Origin: Castor canadensis
Taxonomy: Eukaryota; Chordata; Mammalia; Rodentia; Castoridae
Length of the DNA: 64,000 nt
Assembly (NCBI RefSeq): GCF_047511655.1
Contig: NC_133400.1
Span: 5,001 to 69,000, forward strand
Direction: 5' to 3'
Below, one piece after another: positions 1 to 12,900 of the stretch. Below the pieces are notes generated by a model. The model had not been told where the DNA came from. It ran no database searches and worked only from the letters and a program-made list of their open reading frames with translations. Positions within the stretch are counted from its first letter, which is position 1. Each line of letters begins with the position of its first letter. Made by a program: the position numbers and the translations under genes.

Positions 1-961
1 GGCAGTTAGGCTGTTTATGTATTCTTATCTCAGTCTGCAGGAGCTCACCTGCCCCTCTCTGCCCTGCACAGTGGAATGGAGCCCAAAAGCTGCCTGCTGA
101 CAACACCTTTGCTGGACACTGCCTCCTGGCTCACAGTACACAAAGAGGTGAGGAAAAGTTAGGAGGCAAATCCTGGGGCAGGCAGGCCCAGTGGCTCCAG
201 CCTCCCTGGGGCTGCCTAAGGAAGACCCACCCGTTCCTGAACCCTCATGAAGGGTCCAGTGTGATGGATGGGTCACCATCAGACCACAGCTGATCCATTC
301 CCACAACCTGGGCTGCTGGATTCCTGCAGGGAACACTGGATCAGGCAGTCTGTACTCTGTGGTCCCTATCTGTCACTGCCTTCTCTGCTTGTCTCAGCTG
401 GCTTTTACCACCACAAAGGAGACACAAAAGTTCTACATGCCTCTGCTCCTGAGCCTGTGGTCCTACACGGCCTCCTGAGGGAGCTTGAGCAGAGCCTCTC
501 TGAAGGCAGTCATCTGCCCCTCTCTGTCTCCAGCTCAGCCAGCCCTCAAGAGTGGACTTTGTGTTCACATCAGGAACTGGGATCACTGTCTCCGGGGTAA
601 GGTTCTAGTCACCCTGTAGTCCCCAGTGGGCAGCAGTGACTCAGGTGTCAATAGTCAATGCTGTTAGTACTGCTCTGACCACCTAAGAGAGAGAGCCACT
701 GAGACTGGAGTCAGGACTCAAAGGGACGGGACAGACTGAACACACACCAAAGAAGGAAGCAGACCAGGAGGCCTTGGGAAGAAGCCCTGTAAGTAGTTCT
801 CCTCCACAAAGACAGGCAAGAGAGCAAAAAGGAAATGTGGAAAAACCTTCATTTTCTGATGATGAAGTTACAAACAAAACATTCTGTCCTTGGGATGAAA
901 GGGGTGTCACCTAGAAAGTGGTGCCAGGCGGGCTCCATGGGCTGCAGCCCCAGGATGGTGA
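1..961 (-). other. GAS8 3' UTR and downstream flank
   Basis: This stretch follows the GAS8 stop. I saw no conserved coding exon, clear SINE or poly(A) signal on the minus strand. It is probably GAS8 3' UTR at least in part, but the transcript end cannot be placed. Confidence 0.4.
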
Positions 962-1111
962 CTACGTCGGGGTACCCACGAGTCCTGCAGGGCCCTGACC
1001 CAGCGTCTGCCCGACCACAGCTGTCTCCAGGGGCTTGAAGCCCACATTGTCCAGGGGGATTCCGAAGGCCAGCAGCTTCGCCTCATACGTGCGCAGCAAG
1101 TCATTGTGGGC
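962..1111 (-). CDS. GAS8: GAS8 exon 11, C-terminus and stop
   Basis: The exon encodes 49 codons plus TAG (residues 430-478), [16 protein letters not shown] to [10 protein letters not shown]. The acceptor is ctacag. Confidence 0.97.
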   Translation of the reverse strand, partial: AHNDLLRTYEAKLLAFGIPLDNVGFKPLETAVVGQTLGQGPAGLVGTPT

Positions 1112-1693
1112 CTGTAGAGACAAAGAAGCGTCAGGGAGGACAAAGGAGCCCAGTTGGGCTTGGGCATCATGGCCAACAAGTTGTGGCCTACCTAAAGCTA
1201 GGATCTGCTCCACAGAAGGAAAGAGAAGGAGGGGGTGGAACCAGCATCACAGCATAAGAGAATGAACCAAAGGGACCAGGCAAAGTGGCTAACACCTATA
1301 ATCCTTGCTACTAGGGAGGCAGAGAGAGGACTGCAGATGGAGGCCAGTCCAGATATCTGATAAAAGCTGGGCGTCTGAGTTCCTGTCATCCCAGCTACAT
1401 AGGAAGTATAAAGAAGAGGATGGTGGTCCAGGCCAACCTGGACATAAACAAAAAATAACTAAAGCAAAAAGGGCTGGGGGTGAGGGTCAAGTGATAGAGC
1501 ACCTGCCTAGCAAGTACAAGGCCCTGAGTACTGCAAAATAAATAAATAAATGAAACAAGTGATTGTCAGTTAGTTCACTGTGCCAGACCCAGTACTCACA
1601 CCCTTATGTGCATTAACTCACAACAGGGCAGAGGGGACGAAATCAAAGCAGAAGTGTATGCTGCAAGAGACCAAGTTCAAAGCCCACTACTGG

Positions 1694-1730
<37 letters not shown>

Positions 1731-4700
1731 TATAGCCTACATGGGCTCCTGGCTCCTCACCAGGCATGTGTCAGTGTCCTTCCCTGCCTAGTGAAATGGC
1801 ATCAACGCACTGCCCCTGGCGGGCACAGCACTCCCAGACCCCCTAGCAAGTGCATCTTCACATGGTGCACAGTCTGCCTAAAAAAGACTCCAGGTTGCTT
1901 TAACCCATCCCAGGAGACGGTCTGGGTAACAGTGCTGATGGGCCCACACAGGCAAGTGCCTTCCATCCCCATGCCACAGTCTTTGCTGCCCCTCTGGAAA
2001 ATGGGTATTTTTAAAAGAGCAAATTTCACTGGATGATTTATAAAGTTTGATTAATTAATTTGAGAAATGCTTGGAGCCTGGCATGATTCAAGAGTGAATA
2101 CTCCAGGTCAGTTATCTTTGCCATGGTCCAGAAAACAATGCAGGGACTTAGATTGAGAGTTAAAGGGTAAACGAGGATGGACCCCTGAGAAACCTAAGGG
2201 CTACTGCCTGGTTCTCATCCTTTCTTGGTTCAGAACCCCCAAGAATCAGATAGAACCCATGAATATTTACCCCAGGAACTACACACACAACAGAAAGCCC
2301 TACTTTTCCACAGACAAGTACCAGCATCTGGGGAAAAGGTGTGACACACAAAGGCTGAGGATGGGGCCTGGCGTGTGGTTTGGGGAAGCAGAAAGACTAG
2401 GGTAGTTTGACCACCATGGAGCCTGGGAACCTGTGATAGGCACTGACTGTGTCCAGAACTCTTAAAAAACGAGATGACAGGAATGTCTGGACATGGCCCT
2501 AAACAACAGAACCAGGACGTGAGGTCCACACTACTTTGCCTGTGCAGACAGCGGGCAGTACAGACAGAGCAACTGGTTCAGGGACACAGAGCCAGGTCTC
2601 TCTCAGGCATGTGGGACAAATGATGGTCAGGGTCCAGCCATTAGTGTCAAGTCTGACCCTCACCCCTAAAACTGCAGGAGTCTACTGATGTGTCTGTTCA
2701 GCACACAAAGAATTGTGTAACTTTTATCAAATTCACAAAGTAGGGGCTGGTGGAGTGGTTCAAGGGGTAAAAGCCTAGCAAGCGTGAGGCCCTGAGTTTT
2801 AACCCCAGTGTGGCCAAATTAAAAAAAAAGTCAGAAAGGGGTCAAAAAAGATTACAGCCCTACTGCCCTGTGCTGAAGGCAGTAGACATTAATCCAGGGG
2901 AGAAGAGCCCCTTCCAACTGCCTGAGAAGACAGGTCAGCACAGTTGGGGGAGGGAGGAACAGACTAAGACAGCACAGCGGGCAGAGCCCCAAGCATGCAG
3001 GGCAGGCCTGTAAGCAATCTCAGAACAATGGCCAGTACAGTGCCACAGCCACATGACAGGCTGAGTGACCTTGGGCAGGTGTAAATGCCCTTGGGCTGTA
3101 TCCGCACCTCAAATGGAGACAGTCACACCCACCTCATAAAGGAGGTGTGCAGCCAACAGAAATAGGTGGAATCCTCAGAGACTGTCTGCATTTAGGCTGT
3201 CACTGGCTGCACCCAGGTATGAGGGCACAGTCCTTGAGGGAGAAGGCAGGGTTAGGACACGTCCATACCTTGCAGACACGGGCCAGCTCATACTGCAAGT
3301 CCTTGATGGTGGTGTTCTTTGATTCCAGAACATCCTGAGGAAACAAGCAGGGATGAGTTTGAGACTTGACTCATTCTTCCAAGGCAAATAGGGGGTTCCT
3401 TGGGGGTCCTGATAGGCCCAGGGAATAATGGTCTGGCTCAACCCATGTATGCATCCACACAGATGTGTCAGCAGTTAAAGAGAAAAGCATGGAGGAGGGC
3501 CTGGGAGGGTCCAAAGTGACCCTTCCTCAATTAGGACTGAGTCCTGTTGAATCAGCTACTCGATAGCTCTGGGACCCTTTGCTCTTCTCATTCTGCACTG
3601 GCCTATCTAATCCCTCCAGCCCTACATTCCCCATCTGAGGTAGAATGAGCTCTCTCTGACCTGATCCTCCATGTCCAGAACCTTCTGTGGTTCCCAACTA
3701 TTGCTAAACTCATGGGTACAGCTGACAGGTCATTACAATCATCCTCAGCCTGAATTCCCCAATGCCTGGGTGCTCCCCAGGACAACTCAGTGAAAGGCTG
3801 ACAGGCCTTTGCAATCACCCTCAGCATGCCTCTTCCCAGCAACAGAAGTTGATAAATTTAATAGGTAAGCTGGGAGGCTCTGCAGGAAATTCCAGTCTCC
3901 TGATCCTTCATCTGATCGTGTATCTTTCTGTCTCATGAGCTGGCCAGTGGGGCCTGAGACCTCATCTGTTTTATTTACTGTCCCCACACATGAGTGAATA
4001 TTCTGGACTCTGCTCAGATCTCACTTCACAACACCTACAAAGGCAGTGAAATCTAAGTTAGACCCCAAAGGCCCCACAGCCCTACACTTTCCCTATCCTG
4101 TCGATGTCCTAAATCAGGCCATCCTGGGGGCCTCTCAGCTGTGTCTAGGTCTGTCTCAAGTGATAGAAGAACTCAGGCCTACAGATTCTGAGAGTGGTTT
4201 TTCTATTCCCAGGTCACCAGGCTCTATGTGGAAACTAGTACCTTGGCATACCACAATGAAGGATTCTACAGAACTAGAATGGCAGAAGCCCAGAGGTTCC
4301 AAGATGCCATGAGATTAAGAAAGGGCTAAGACATGTGAGAGAAAACTGCCAGCACACACAGGCCAGGACACAGATACCTGCAGCTACCCCACTGTGGCAA
4401 CCACAGGTGCCCTGCCCTACAGCTAACTGAGGGGTCTGTGTCCTATAAGGAGGCACAGCACAGTATGAAGAGTTCCACCACAAGAGACAAAGCTGCATGT
4501 TGAGCAGAAGTGTGGGTGCCTCCTAGGTAGCCCACCGGGCCCTACCTCCAGTTTACGGGACACAAGCGTCAGCGCTGCAGGGTCCAGGTTGGACGATGCC
4601 AGCACCTCGTTGAACTGCACTTCCCTCTTCTCCACAGCAGCAGTCAGTGCCTGCAGCTTACGCTCCAGCATCAGATTCTTGAAGCCCGTCTTCTGCTGCA

Positions 4701-7700
4701 CCTCCTGAATGGCATCAGTGAACTTCCGGTAGAGTTCATCCCTCTCCTGCTGCACCTGTGGGGACAAGGCAGTGGTAGGTGTCAAGGGCCCTTGCCTGAA
4801 GACGTCTCACTGGGGAGAAGCTACCTTCCATGCCTACCAGAGCATGCTGTTTCTACAGAAGGGTCATTTTAACTAGTGCCATACCCATGGCACATAGGTC
4901 TTTGTGCCATGCTCACTGCTGTAATCTACTCTCTGTGCACAGAACTGAAGATGGACAGCTGTCCACACAGTGGAAGACAGGAAGGAAACATCAGTATAAA
5001 TGCTCCTCTCAGAAGCAGTGAGGCATCCTACTAACAGCTGGAATAGCCCTACCCTAAAAGCCATTCCACAGGTGGATCAGGGCCAGCCTCGCCCAAGTTA
5101 GGGCTTATGGGTACAGCTGAGATGTGTCTCCCAATGTGAGAACCAAAGCATTGCACTGCCAATAGAGAATGTTTGCAGGTGGGGCCCGTGGAGGGCCCAT
5201 GCCATTGACATGCCCCACAAGCTGGCTCCTCTACAGCAAACCTTGCATCAAATGTCTGTCAACCGGTAAGACTATCCCTTCCCATTTCCTACCCTTCAAC
5301 CTATTAACATGCACTGTAAAAACTCAGGACTTTACAGTAAAAAGTAAACAGCCTTTAAGCCAAATTCCAAGAGGCCACTGCTATAACCCTTTTGTGTTTC
5401 TTCCAGGATGTTCTACACTCATAAAAAAAAGGTATATTACTGTTAGGGAAGAAACAGTATCATGCTACAATACTGCAGTATTTTTTTTTTTATTTATTTT
5501 TTAAATTTTTTTTCACAGTACTGGGATTTGAACTCAAAGCTAGGCAGATGCTCTACCACTTAAGCTACACTCCCAATCCCTTTGGCTTTGTTATTTTTCA
5601 GATAGGGTCTAACATTTTTGCCTGGGGCTGGTCTCAAACCATGATCCTCCTGCCTACGCCTCCTGCACAGCTGGGATTGGCTCAAGTCAGAGACACTGAC
5701 TTTGGTGCATATCCCAAGCCACATTCAAGTGGAAAGAGATGTGGCAGAAAACACAGGCTGCAACCCAGGCACATCTCTGCTCTCCTTGTCCCACTAATGC
5801 CAGCCTTAAAACTCACAGGGAAGAAAAAGGGGGCCCTGCATAACACAGCATGACTCAGGGCTGGCCCTTAGGCTGTCTGCACAGGTCTGTGGCTGACAGT
5901 GGTACAGCCTGGCAGGTCACATCCTGCAAGGCACTCACTGCCTCAGAACAGTGGATGGCATATTCCTAAGGAGCCTGGTCTGGGGGAGACAGGGCCAATC
6001 CTATTATTGGTCTGCATTCATTAATTTTCTAGTGGCCATGGCTCATGGATGAAATAAATGTTCAGGCCACTGCAGAAGCAAGGAAGGGCATCTGCAAGGA
6101 CAGACGACAATCACACAACTCACGAGAATCTCAGAAATGCACATTAAAGATATTTTCCACCCCATCACATCAGCAAAGGCTTACATTCAGTAGATCCAAT
6201 GCAGGCAGGAGGAGCAGGAAGCAGCCCTCAGGCGCTGCTGTCAGGAGTATAACCCAGAGCAGCCCTCCTGGCAGACTATCAGAATTTTGAGCTCTCACCC
6301 CTCTGCCCCAGCACTTCCACTTCAAGGAACTGACATTCCTAAAAGAGATCACACAGATGCATAGAGACCAATCTGAAAGGATAACTGTGGCAGCAATGCA
6401 TGTAACAGCAAAGAACTGGAAACAAAGAGGTGCTCACCAAGGGCAATTGGCTACAAAGTGAGCAGACATGTGAAGAGCACCAGGGGGCTGTTAAAAGCAA
6501 GGAGGCTGCTTTCTATTAGCAACCAGGAGACACAGTAATATTAAAATGCAAGTTGCTTTTATGACATGATCCCATCTTTATAAAGGATAAAGTCACATCT
6601 ACACTAGGGTGTGCAGAAGCCTGGAAGGAGGCTCACTAAATTATCCCCTCTTGTGAGGACCACAGCTGAGCCAAGGAAATGCTCATGTTATAAATATGCT
6701 TGAGGAACCCGTAACACCTTTACCACGAGTAAGTAATAGGCCTAGACCCAGAAACACACAAACAAACAATAAGGAAGTTGCTGCCGGGGGCCAGGCCTCC
6801 TCCACATACTGACCAGCCAGCTTCTGAGAAGACAGAAGGGCCACTCCCCATCAGAGAACTTGCTCCCTATGAGATCCTAGGCCACCTACAGAATACAACA
6901 CAGGTTTTTGCCTCATAATAGCTGTATGCACAGACTGGGGGAGAGGATCAAGTGGTAGAGTGCCTGCCTAGCAAGGGTAAGGCCCTGAGTTCAGCATGTA
7001 TGACTGTAGTCCTAGCTACTCAGGAAGCTGAGGTGAGAGGATGACTTGAGCGCATGACTTCAAGACCAGGCTGGTCAACAGTGAGACCCTGTCTCAAAAA
7101 AAAAAAAAAAGCTACACAGAGTGAGGAGCAAGCAGGTGGACCTGCAGCTCCCAAACCCAGAGACTAGCCAAGGCATCTACACCTGCTCACCTTGATGAAC
7201 CGCTGCTCCAGCACCTCATGTTCCCACTGCAGGTCTTTCAGCTCTTTCTCAGTAACCTTCAAACGTGCTTTTGTGCACTGTAAGAAAATAGGGAGTGGGG
7301 GACAGAAAGAACTCAGGACACACAGGAACCCATGTAACAGACTCCTGGGAGGTGGCAAGGACAGAAAGATACCAGGAATGGTGGCTTGAAGACTCCAGCA
7401 GTTGGGCCCACCCAGGCCAGTCCATGTGATAAGCAGAAGACCAGGGCCTCATTCCCCACAGCACCCACCCACTTTACAGTCCCAGGAGAACTGTCAAAGG
7501 AAAGAAAGAGTCCACCTTCCCAAGCGCTCCCTTCCTGCCTAAGGCCTGAAACCTGTTCACTCACGACCTTTTTTTCATGAACCCAGGAAGGTTAAGAAGG
7601 GAAAGAAGCCAGGCACCAGTAGCTCACACCTATAAACCTACCTACTTGGGAGGCTGAGATTAAGAGGATCACTGTTCAAGGCCAGCCTGGGCAAACAGTT

Positions 7701-9875
7701 CATGAGATCCCATCCCCAAAATAACCAGAGCAAAATGGAGGTGTGCCTCAAGCAGCAGAGCACCTGCTTTGCAAGTACAAAGCCCTGAGTTCAAACCCCA
7801 ATCCCAAAAAAGAAGAAGAAGGGAGAATTCCACAGCAGGAAACTCACAACCAAGATCTGCTTGTCCCTTTCGTAGTACCCAAGCTTCCTCTGCATCTCAT
7901 TCATTTCTTCCCGTGCCTTCTGGAGAGGCTCTGCCAGCCGCTTGTTCTGCATGGACACCTCTGCCATCTCCCTCTCCAGGTGCTCTTCCTTCTTCCGCAT
8001 GTCCTCCATCTGCTCCTGTTGATACAGTGCAGGTGTGCCAGAAGATCAGCCTAGTAGCATATGCTGGGTGCCCTCCTGACCACAAATGGGTCTTGCCAGT
8101 CAAGCACACTGACTGACGTATAGTTTTACAAACAATCAGTATTTTTACACTCTTAATAAATTTTAAATTTTCTAGGAAGTCAACTTCCATGAAAACTGAG
8201 AGGCTGCACTCTGTTCAGGATTCCACTAAGAGCCACTCTTCCCTGGGAAAAACCAAGCTACTGCCAGCATTGAGAGACAATGACAACTGCCCATTGTAGT
8301 TGCACTGTGACCATGGTGTGGTGCCTACTGCAGCTCTGCCCAGGCATGGACATGTCAGAAAACCCTTTATATTATTACCTCCCCCACACTGCAGTTAGGG
8401 AAACATCTTGATTGCTTTCAATTATAAGTGTAGATAGGGTAAGTTGCTTACAAATTTCAGCTGAGGAAAGCAGAGAGGCATCGTTCAATTACCTCTACAG
8501 AAAGGGGAGTTGGGTCTGCAGCCCTGAACTCTGTGACCTATCTTAGGACAGACAGAGTGTGTCTCCAAGCCCAAATCAGCACCTTGAGGGAGTTGATGAG
8601 GGCCAGGTTGTTGAGCGTGATGTCATTGTAGTAGTTCTTGATGTCAGTGAAGGCCTCCTCGTGACGCTGCATCAGCGTATTGATCTGGCCGTTCTTCCTC
8701 TCCTCCACTTCATGGATCTCAGTCTTTCTCCGTAGGTCAAGCTCATCTCTCAGCATCTTCATCTTCTTATCATACTTGGCCTCAATTTCTAAAAGGCAGA
8801 AGTACACACAGCAGCTTGGCAGAGGAAGAACAGGTACCCAGTGGCTTCAAGAATAGATGGAAGAAGACTGGCAGAATGGCTCAAATGATAGAGCACTTGC
8901 CTAGCAAGCATGAGGCCCTGAGCCCAAAGAATAGATGGAAGAGCTGGGCACCGATGGCATACACATGTATTCCCAGCTACTTCGGAGGCGGAGATCTAAG
9001 GATCTCTATTCAAGGCCAACCCAGGCAAAAAGTAGCAAGACCCCATTTCAATCAATAATATGGGTGTGGTGGCGCACACCTGTGATTGCAACTATGAGGA
9101 AGGCCATAAGCAGGAAGACTGTAGTCTCAGGCTGGCCCCAGGGAAAAACACAAGACCCTATCTGAAAAATAACTAAAGCACAAAAGGGCTGGAGGTGTGC
9201 CTCAAGTGGTAGAGCACCTGCCTAGCAAGTGTGAGGCCTGAGTTCAAGCCCTGTAATGGCAAAAAAAAAAAAAACAATGGAACTGTAACCTGGGCCCAAG
9301 AACACCCGTCAGGATAAAAAACAAAGGCTGCACAAACAAGGTTTGCCGAACTCCACTTAGGCAGTTTTTCCTGCTGATGATCTACATGTCGTTTTTGTTT
9401 GTTTGTTTATTTTAGTTTTGGTTTTTTTATAGTACTGGGGATCAAGCCCAAAGCCTTGTACATGGTAGGCAAACACTTAACCACTGAGCTAGATCCCCCA
9501 GCCCTGATGCTCACAGGTGACATATTCAGCACACCGGCCACTGCTGGCCTTCCTTTGCCAGTGACAGGCATAGGTAATCAATGACTACACTGGAGCTCCC
9601 AACACTGTCACCTAATCCCAGTAGACAATAACCATGGTCTGTGTGACCATCCAGTCCCAGACCACAGGGCTTGACACTAAATCAGACAGACTTCTGAAGC
9701 TGGAGCGTCCTCAGGCCAGGAGCCATAGAGAAGAATATTCAAAGAGTGCTGTCCATGAGACTGAATAAGCACTGCCTTCTGTTAACTGCCAATTTTAGAC
9801 AGGAGTGGGGAAATATGTGGTAATCACAGCCCCCAAACTCCCATGGGAATGAGTTGTTCTGAGATTCTGAGTAGG

Positions 9876-9925
<50 letters not shown>

Positions 9926-12900
9926 CTGCATGTAGACTATTTTAATTTGCCTATGTGCCCTGACAGAACAAGCTCTGGAGGTAAATTGCTTTCTTATAGC
10001 AGGGGGTCTCTTAACACCATCCTATACAATGTGCATGTGAGAAACTGACCTCGAACTTGCCTCTCAAAGTCGTTCCGCATCTTGGTGATCTCCTCAGTGT
10101 GTTTCTGCATAGGTGAGAGTGGTGATAAGTTACTATACAGACAGAGTGAGGGGCTCTCTCACTTCCCTTAGGTCAACTGGGAAAAACTCAGTCAACACTG
10201 TGCTACTGATGAGGATTGTTGGGTTCCCTCATCTCCAAGTTCATGGGCATGCCCAGAGAAACAGAGCTTTCATAACCTCTACATTCCATAACTCACTTCT
10301 CTCAGCAAGTGAAGTCTCTGAGCCTGAGAGACGGTGAGTCAGTAACAGACGTGAGCATCAAACTTGGCTCGGTTTTCTCACCAGCCTTCCCATAGCCTGG
10401 TTACCTATGCCCTTCCAGACTTTGTGCAAATGTTGCCTTTTCTATGAGGCATTCCTGGAACCCTTGTAGAACATTGCCACTCCCCCTTCCATCTCCCGTA
10501 CCCACCTCACCTTGCTCTACCCAGAGTACTCATCCCCACCAGCCAAACTTGAGGCATTAGACACATTTACTTTGTCTTCTACCCTATGCTGTCTCTCCCC
10601 TTTTTTTGCCCCCTGCAGTGCTGGGGATTGAAACCAGGGCCTTGCACATGCTCGGCAAGCACTCACCCACTAAGCCACCTCCCCAGCCCCATCTTCTCTC
10701 TCCTTTCTGGACCATCCACCCCATTTGGGCAGGTATTCGTCAGAGACCAGATCAGGGCTAGCACCTAACAGGCTGGCTCTCAACAAAAGAATCTCAGTCT
10801 CCACTCTCTACCTGGAAACCACCAGTGTCCCTCAGAAAGGATTAATACCAGCCTCAAAAGTAACCAGCCCAGCATGGCAGTGCATGCCTGTGATTCCAGC
10901 ATTCGGGAGACTGAAGCAGGAAGATCATGAATTTGAGGTCATCCTGGGCTACGTAGTGAGATCTTGTCTTAAAAAAAAAAAAGTTGGAGATTTTACACAT
11001 AACATGAATTCCCTGTTGTTGAGCGATCAGTTCAGGCAGTACTAGGCTCACTGTCCCCACAGCCCAGCAACCCCAGTCCTTTCGTGATACCTACCAGCCG
11101 GAGGTTTTTCACCACCACTTCATTGGCCAGCTCCTGCTCCTTGAGCTCCACCTTCAACGCCCGCATGTCCTTGCGCAGTGCGCCCTCTTGTGTGCGGTGC
11201 TCCTTTTGTGCCAGCTTCATGACCACGGTGCCCTCAGCCTTCATTTCAGTCAGGTTGTTCTGGTGCTCATATAGCAGGTGCTTTACCTTCTGCTTGTACA
11301 CCTGCAAGGCACAGAGGGTACCATCTGCACACAGCTGCACACACCTGCACATCTAAGGCACTGAGTAGGACACCAAGGTAGCAGGTGAGGCACATGCCCA
11401 GCTCACCTGGAACTAAATGCCAGAGCCAGGCTGCAAGGAGGTCAGCCTGCCCCCAGAGCCTGCACTCCTGCCGCATTGTGGAGGCTATGATTCAAACATT
11501 TAGGATCTGCAGGGCCTGTCCTGCCCCTGGAGTTTCGCTTGGCCTCATTTAAAAAAATCACTTTCAGGTTTCCATCATAAAGAATACACACAAGAGACTG
11601 AGACCCCAAAGCAAATACAGAAAATTTCCCCACCCTATCACTCCAGTCTGCTCCTGTGCTCCTGAAGGATAACCCCAGTAGGCACAGGCAGGCCAGTCCC
11701 ACTCACCTTGATCTCCACCTGGTGCCTCTCCTCTGCCTCCTCCATCTCCCGATCTTTATTTCGCAGCTCGGCCTTCTTCTCCTCCAGCTGCCTCCGAGTG
11801 ATCTCCCAGAAGGTGTGGATCTTGTCCCGCTCAAGCTGGAAATAGTTGCGCTCCTCCCTCTCTCGGTCCAACTCCTCCCGGATTCGGCCGACATGCTCCT
11901 CCACCTAACCAAGCACAGGGTGTCAGGTGAGGCACCCAGAGGAAGCCCATCTACCACCAGGGCTGTGTGGACAAAGAAAGGCAAGGAAGAAAAAAGGAAA
12001 GCCATCTTACCAAAAAAATATGAACTAAAAGTTAAAATATGAAAGACTCTAGCAAATATCAGAATTACCTTGAATTTGATCAACAATCATAGAACAATTA
12101 TATCTTCTCAGCAATTCCTGGAAATTTATACTAAAGAAACTTCTCAAAAAAACACAAGAGCAGCATGCAGATATCAACATGTAATGTCAAATAAGAAAAA
12201 ATAACCTTTGAAGACACAGTGTTAAGAAAAAAAAAAAAAAAACAGTAACTCCTAATACTCAAAAGGGTTTGATCCACAGTCAATTGCAAATCTGCAAATA
12301 GGTTAAAGAGATAAGTAGGACATGCTTTCAGATTTCTTGGGATCTCACTTCCCTTAGGAATTTGGTATCTCTGGATACAGCCCCAGGGCACTTACTGTAA
12401 GGTAAAACCACTTTCTTCATAGGGAAACCACATTTCTTACTTCAAGAGAAACACAAAACAACAACCAATCAAGGGGATCTGAGGTGAGAACACTAGACAG
12501 GGGCTTGGGTCACCATGAAGAAGCATAGCACCCCAGAATCTGACTAGTGCCCCAGCAAAATGACAAATGTCTTCCCATCACAGACTTTTAATGTCACTCA
12601 GAGCTGAAAACAGAATTGCTGCACACATAGTGTTGGTGAGCCATCACTCAATGTTTAGACTTCTTACGAATATCCAAATTTCTAGTTTCTTTTGAAAAAT
12701 CAGAAAAGAACACTAGAGTCCAGTGCCCACAGGGCAACCACCCAGTGAAATGACTGTAGCTGTGCTCTGCAGGGAGTACAAATCTCCAGGTCACCCCAGT
12801 CCCTGACTTACTGCTGGATTCCAGAGGCTTCCAAGTCTGTGCCTCAAACATACAGCGCATGATGGCCAGTCCCTGCTCTGCAGATTGTCAATGTACTTTG

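Noticed and set aside
11656-12042. 128-aa plus-strand open frame at GAS8 exon 3
   Set aside because: It is an antisense shadow of the conserved GAS8 exon 3.
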